Part shown: positions 19,091 to 19,608 of the stretch, piece after piece
Numbering within the stretch: the first letter of the stretch is position 1
Layout: each line of letters opens with the position of its first letter
Assembly (NCBI GenBank): GCA_902478935.1
Contig: CABSMV010000022.1
Span: 1 to 19,608, forward strand
DNA length: 19,608 nt
Direction of reading: 5' to 3'
DNA from: an uncultured Collinsella sp.
GTDB taxonomy: Bacteria > Actinomycetota > Coriobacteriia > Coriobacteriales > Coriobacteriaceae
Translations under genes and position numbers: made by a program
The notes under the pieces: model-generated
Databases searched by the model: none
Told to the model about the DNA's origin: nothing
What the model saw: the letters and a program-made list of their open reading frames with translations, nothing else

Positions 19091-19608
19091 GTGTTTGGTA
19101 TTGGAGAGGGTGAGCTCGCGATCATCGTGGTCTTCGGCTTTTTGCTGTTTGGCCCGGATAAGCTCCCACAGATGGGCCGCACGATCGGCCGTGCCATCCG
19201 TCAGTTCCGCGAGACGCAGGAAAAGATGACGGCCGTTGTTCAGTCCGAGATTATCGATCCGGTAAGTGAGGCCGCTTCGGCACCGGTCAAGCCCAAGAAG
19301 ACTGCCGTCGATGACGATTCCGATGCGGACGAGGATGCCGCCGAGGCGGCAGCGCCCGCCAAGAAGGAGACCTTTGCCGAGCGCCGCGCCCGTCTTGCTG
19401 CCGAGAAGGCCGCGAGTGAGGCTGCCGCCGAGGGCGAGGGTGCTGCTGAGGAGGCCGAGGCCGAGGGTGCCGAGCCTGCCGCTGCCGCCGAGCCTGTCGT
19501 CGAGCCCGCTTCCGCTGCAGAACCGGAGCCCGAGCCCGAGCCGGCAGAGCCCACGACGGCCGACCTCTACGCCCGTCGTCCACGCAAGCGCAAGGCCGTC
19601 GTCCTGTC
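19091..19608 (+). CDS. tatA: Twin-arginine translocase TatA/TatB-like subunit (3' end beyond the window)
   Basis: This membrane protein forms part of the channel that exports folded proteins with twin-arginine signals. The start is GTG at 19091, with GGAGG at 19081-19085, and gives the typical FGIGEGELAIIVVFGFLLFG membrane helix (2-21), the FGPDKLP hinge (20-26) and the amphipathic helix RTIGRAIRQFRE. Glu8 is a TatB-like feature, while the rest reads equally as TatA. The remaining 120 residues are a low-complexity tail rich in Ala, Glu and Pro, with a Lys/Arg patch near the cut. The frame is still open at base 19608, so the length is unknown. A tatC gene may follow outside the window (inference). 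Confidence 0.9.
   Translation, partial: MFGIGEGELAIIVVFGFLLFGPDKLPQMGRTIGRAIRQFRETQEKMTAVVQSEIIDPVSEAASAPVKPKKTAVDDDSDADEDAAEAAAPAKKETFAERRARLAAEKAASEAAAEGEGAAEEAEAEGAEPAAAAEPVVEPASAAEPEPEPEPAEPTTADLYARRPRKRKAVVL

Noticed and set aside
19023..19229. A 68-codon + frame whose ATG lies just after TATACT (a possible leaderless gene)
   Set aside because: Most of it overlaps the tat gene in another frame, and its product has no domain-like features. The tat GTG has a proper ribosome binding site.

Overview
The window looks like the left end of a draft contig from a GC-rich actinobacterium of the Coriobacteriia, most likely Collinsella or a close relative. The evidence is strong G/C bias at third codon positions, clear purine-rich ribosome binding sites, TAnnnT-type -10 boxes, very long Ala/Glu/Pro-rich tails on housekeeping proteins, and short palindromic repeats in the intergenic gaps. 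The genus is my inference. Bases 1-47 are not genomic: they match an Illumina Nextera i7 adapter ending in the Tn5 mosaic end. Real sequence starts at about base 48, inside the terminator of a gene that lies off the contig.

Layout, left to right. 53-100: terminator of an off-contig gene. 178-819 (-): GNAT acetyltransferase, divergent from purH (1097-2704, +), the bifunctional last enzyme of de novo IMP synthesis. 2810-3517 (+): a compact protein resembling a degenerate class IV PLP enzyme. 3691-5415 (+): an OmpR-type response regulator and a short two-TM histidine kinase of the BceS type, without a nearby transporter. 5616-6053 (-): universal stress protein, convergent with the kinase. 6300-7280 (+): undecaprenyl pyrophosphate phosphatase. 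7613-10513 (+): PcrA/UvrD helicase. 10795-12521 (-): a GntR/HutC regulator followed by mannose-6-phosphate isomerase. 12858-13811 (+): ROK-family glucokinase. 13980-14903 (+): Mn-dependent inorganic pyrophosphatase. 15172-16530 (+): NhaA antiporter. 16863-17117 (-): an 84-aa protein of unknown function. 17267-18571 (+): a PLP aminotransferase of the aspartate type. 18623-18937 (+): a STAS anti-sigma-factor antagonist. 19091-end (+): TatA/TatB-like protein, cut by the window end.

Most genes are single transcription units with their own -10 box and hairpin terminator. The clear multi-gene units are the two-component pair and gntR-manA. The regulator, manA and the divergent glucokinase form a small hexose-phosphate entry locus: both enzymes feed glucose-6-P/fructose-6-P. 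The rest is core physiology: purines, cell-wall lipid carrier recycling, DNA repair, pyrophosphate removal, ion homeostasis and protein export. I see no prophage, transposase, CRISPR array, tRNA, rRNA or toxin-antitoxin gene.

The less ordinary signals lie between genes. (a) A 34-nt motif occurs in two inverted copies around a hairpin-rich segment (16615-16844). (b) Perfect 30-bp inverted arms enclose a terminator hairpin (10521-10650). (c) A promoter-to-terminator segment of about 135 nt with no ORF lies before glucokinase (12633-12804), a candidate small RNA. (d) A hairpin-rich leader with an intrinsic terminator sits 33 nt before the nhaA start. (e) A 33-nt palindromic repeat occurs twice in opposite orientation (7441-7473 and 13812-13844). 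None proves a new system, but a, b and e look like members of dispersed repeat families and c and d like regulatory RNAs.
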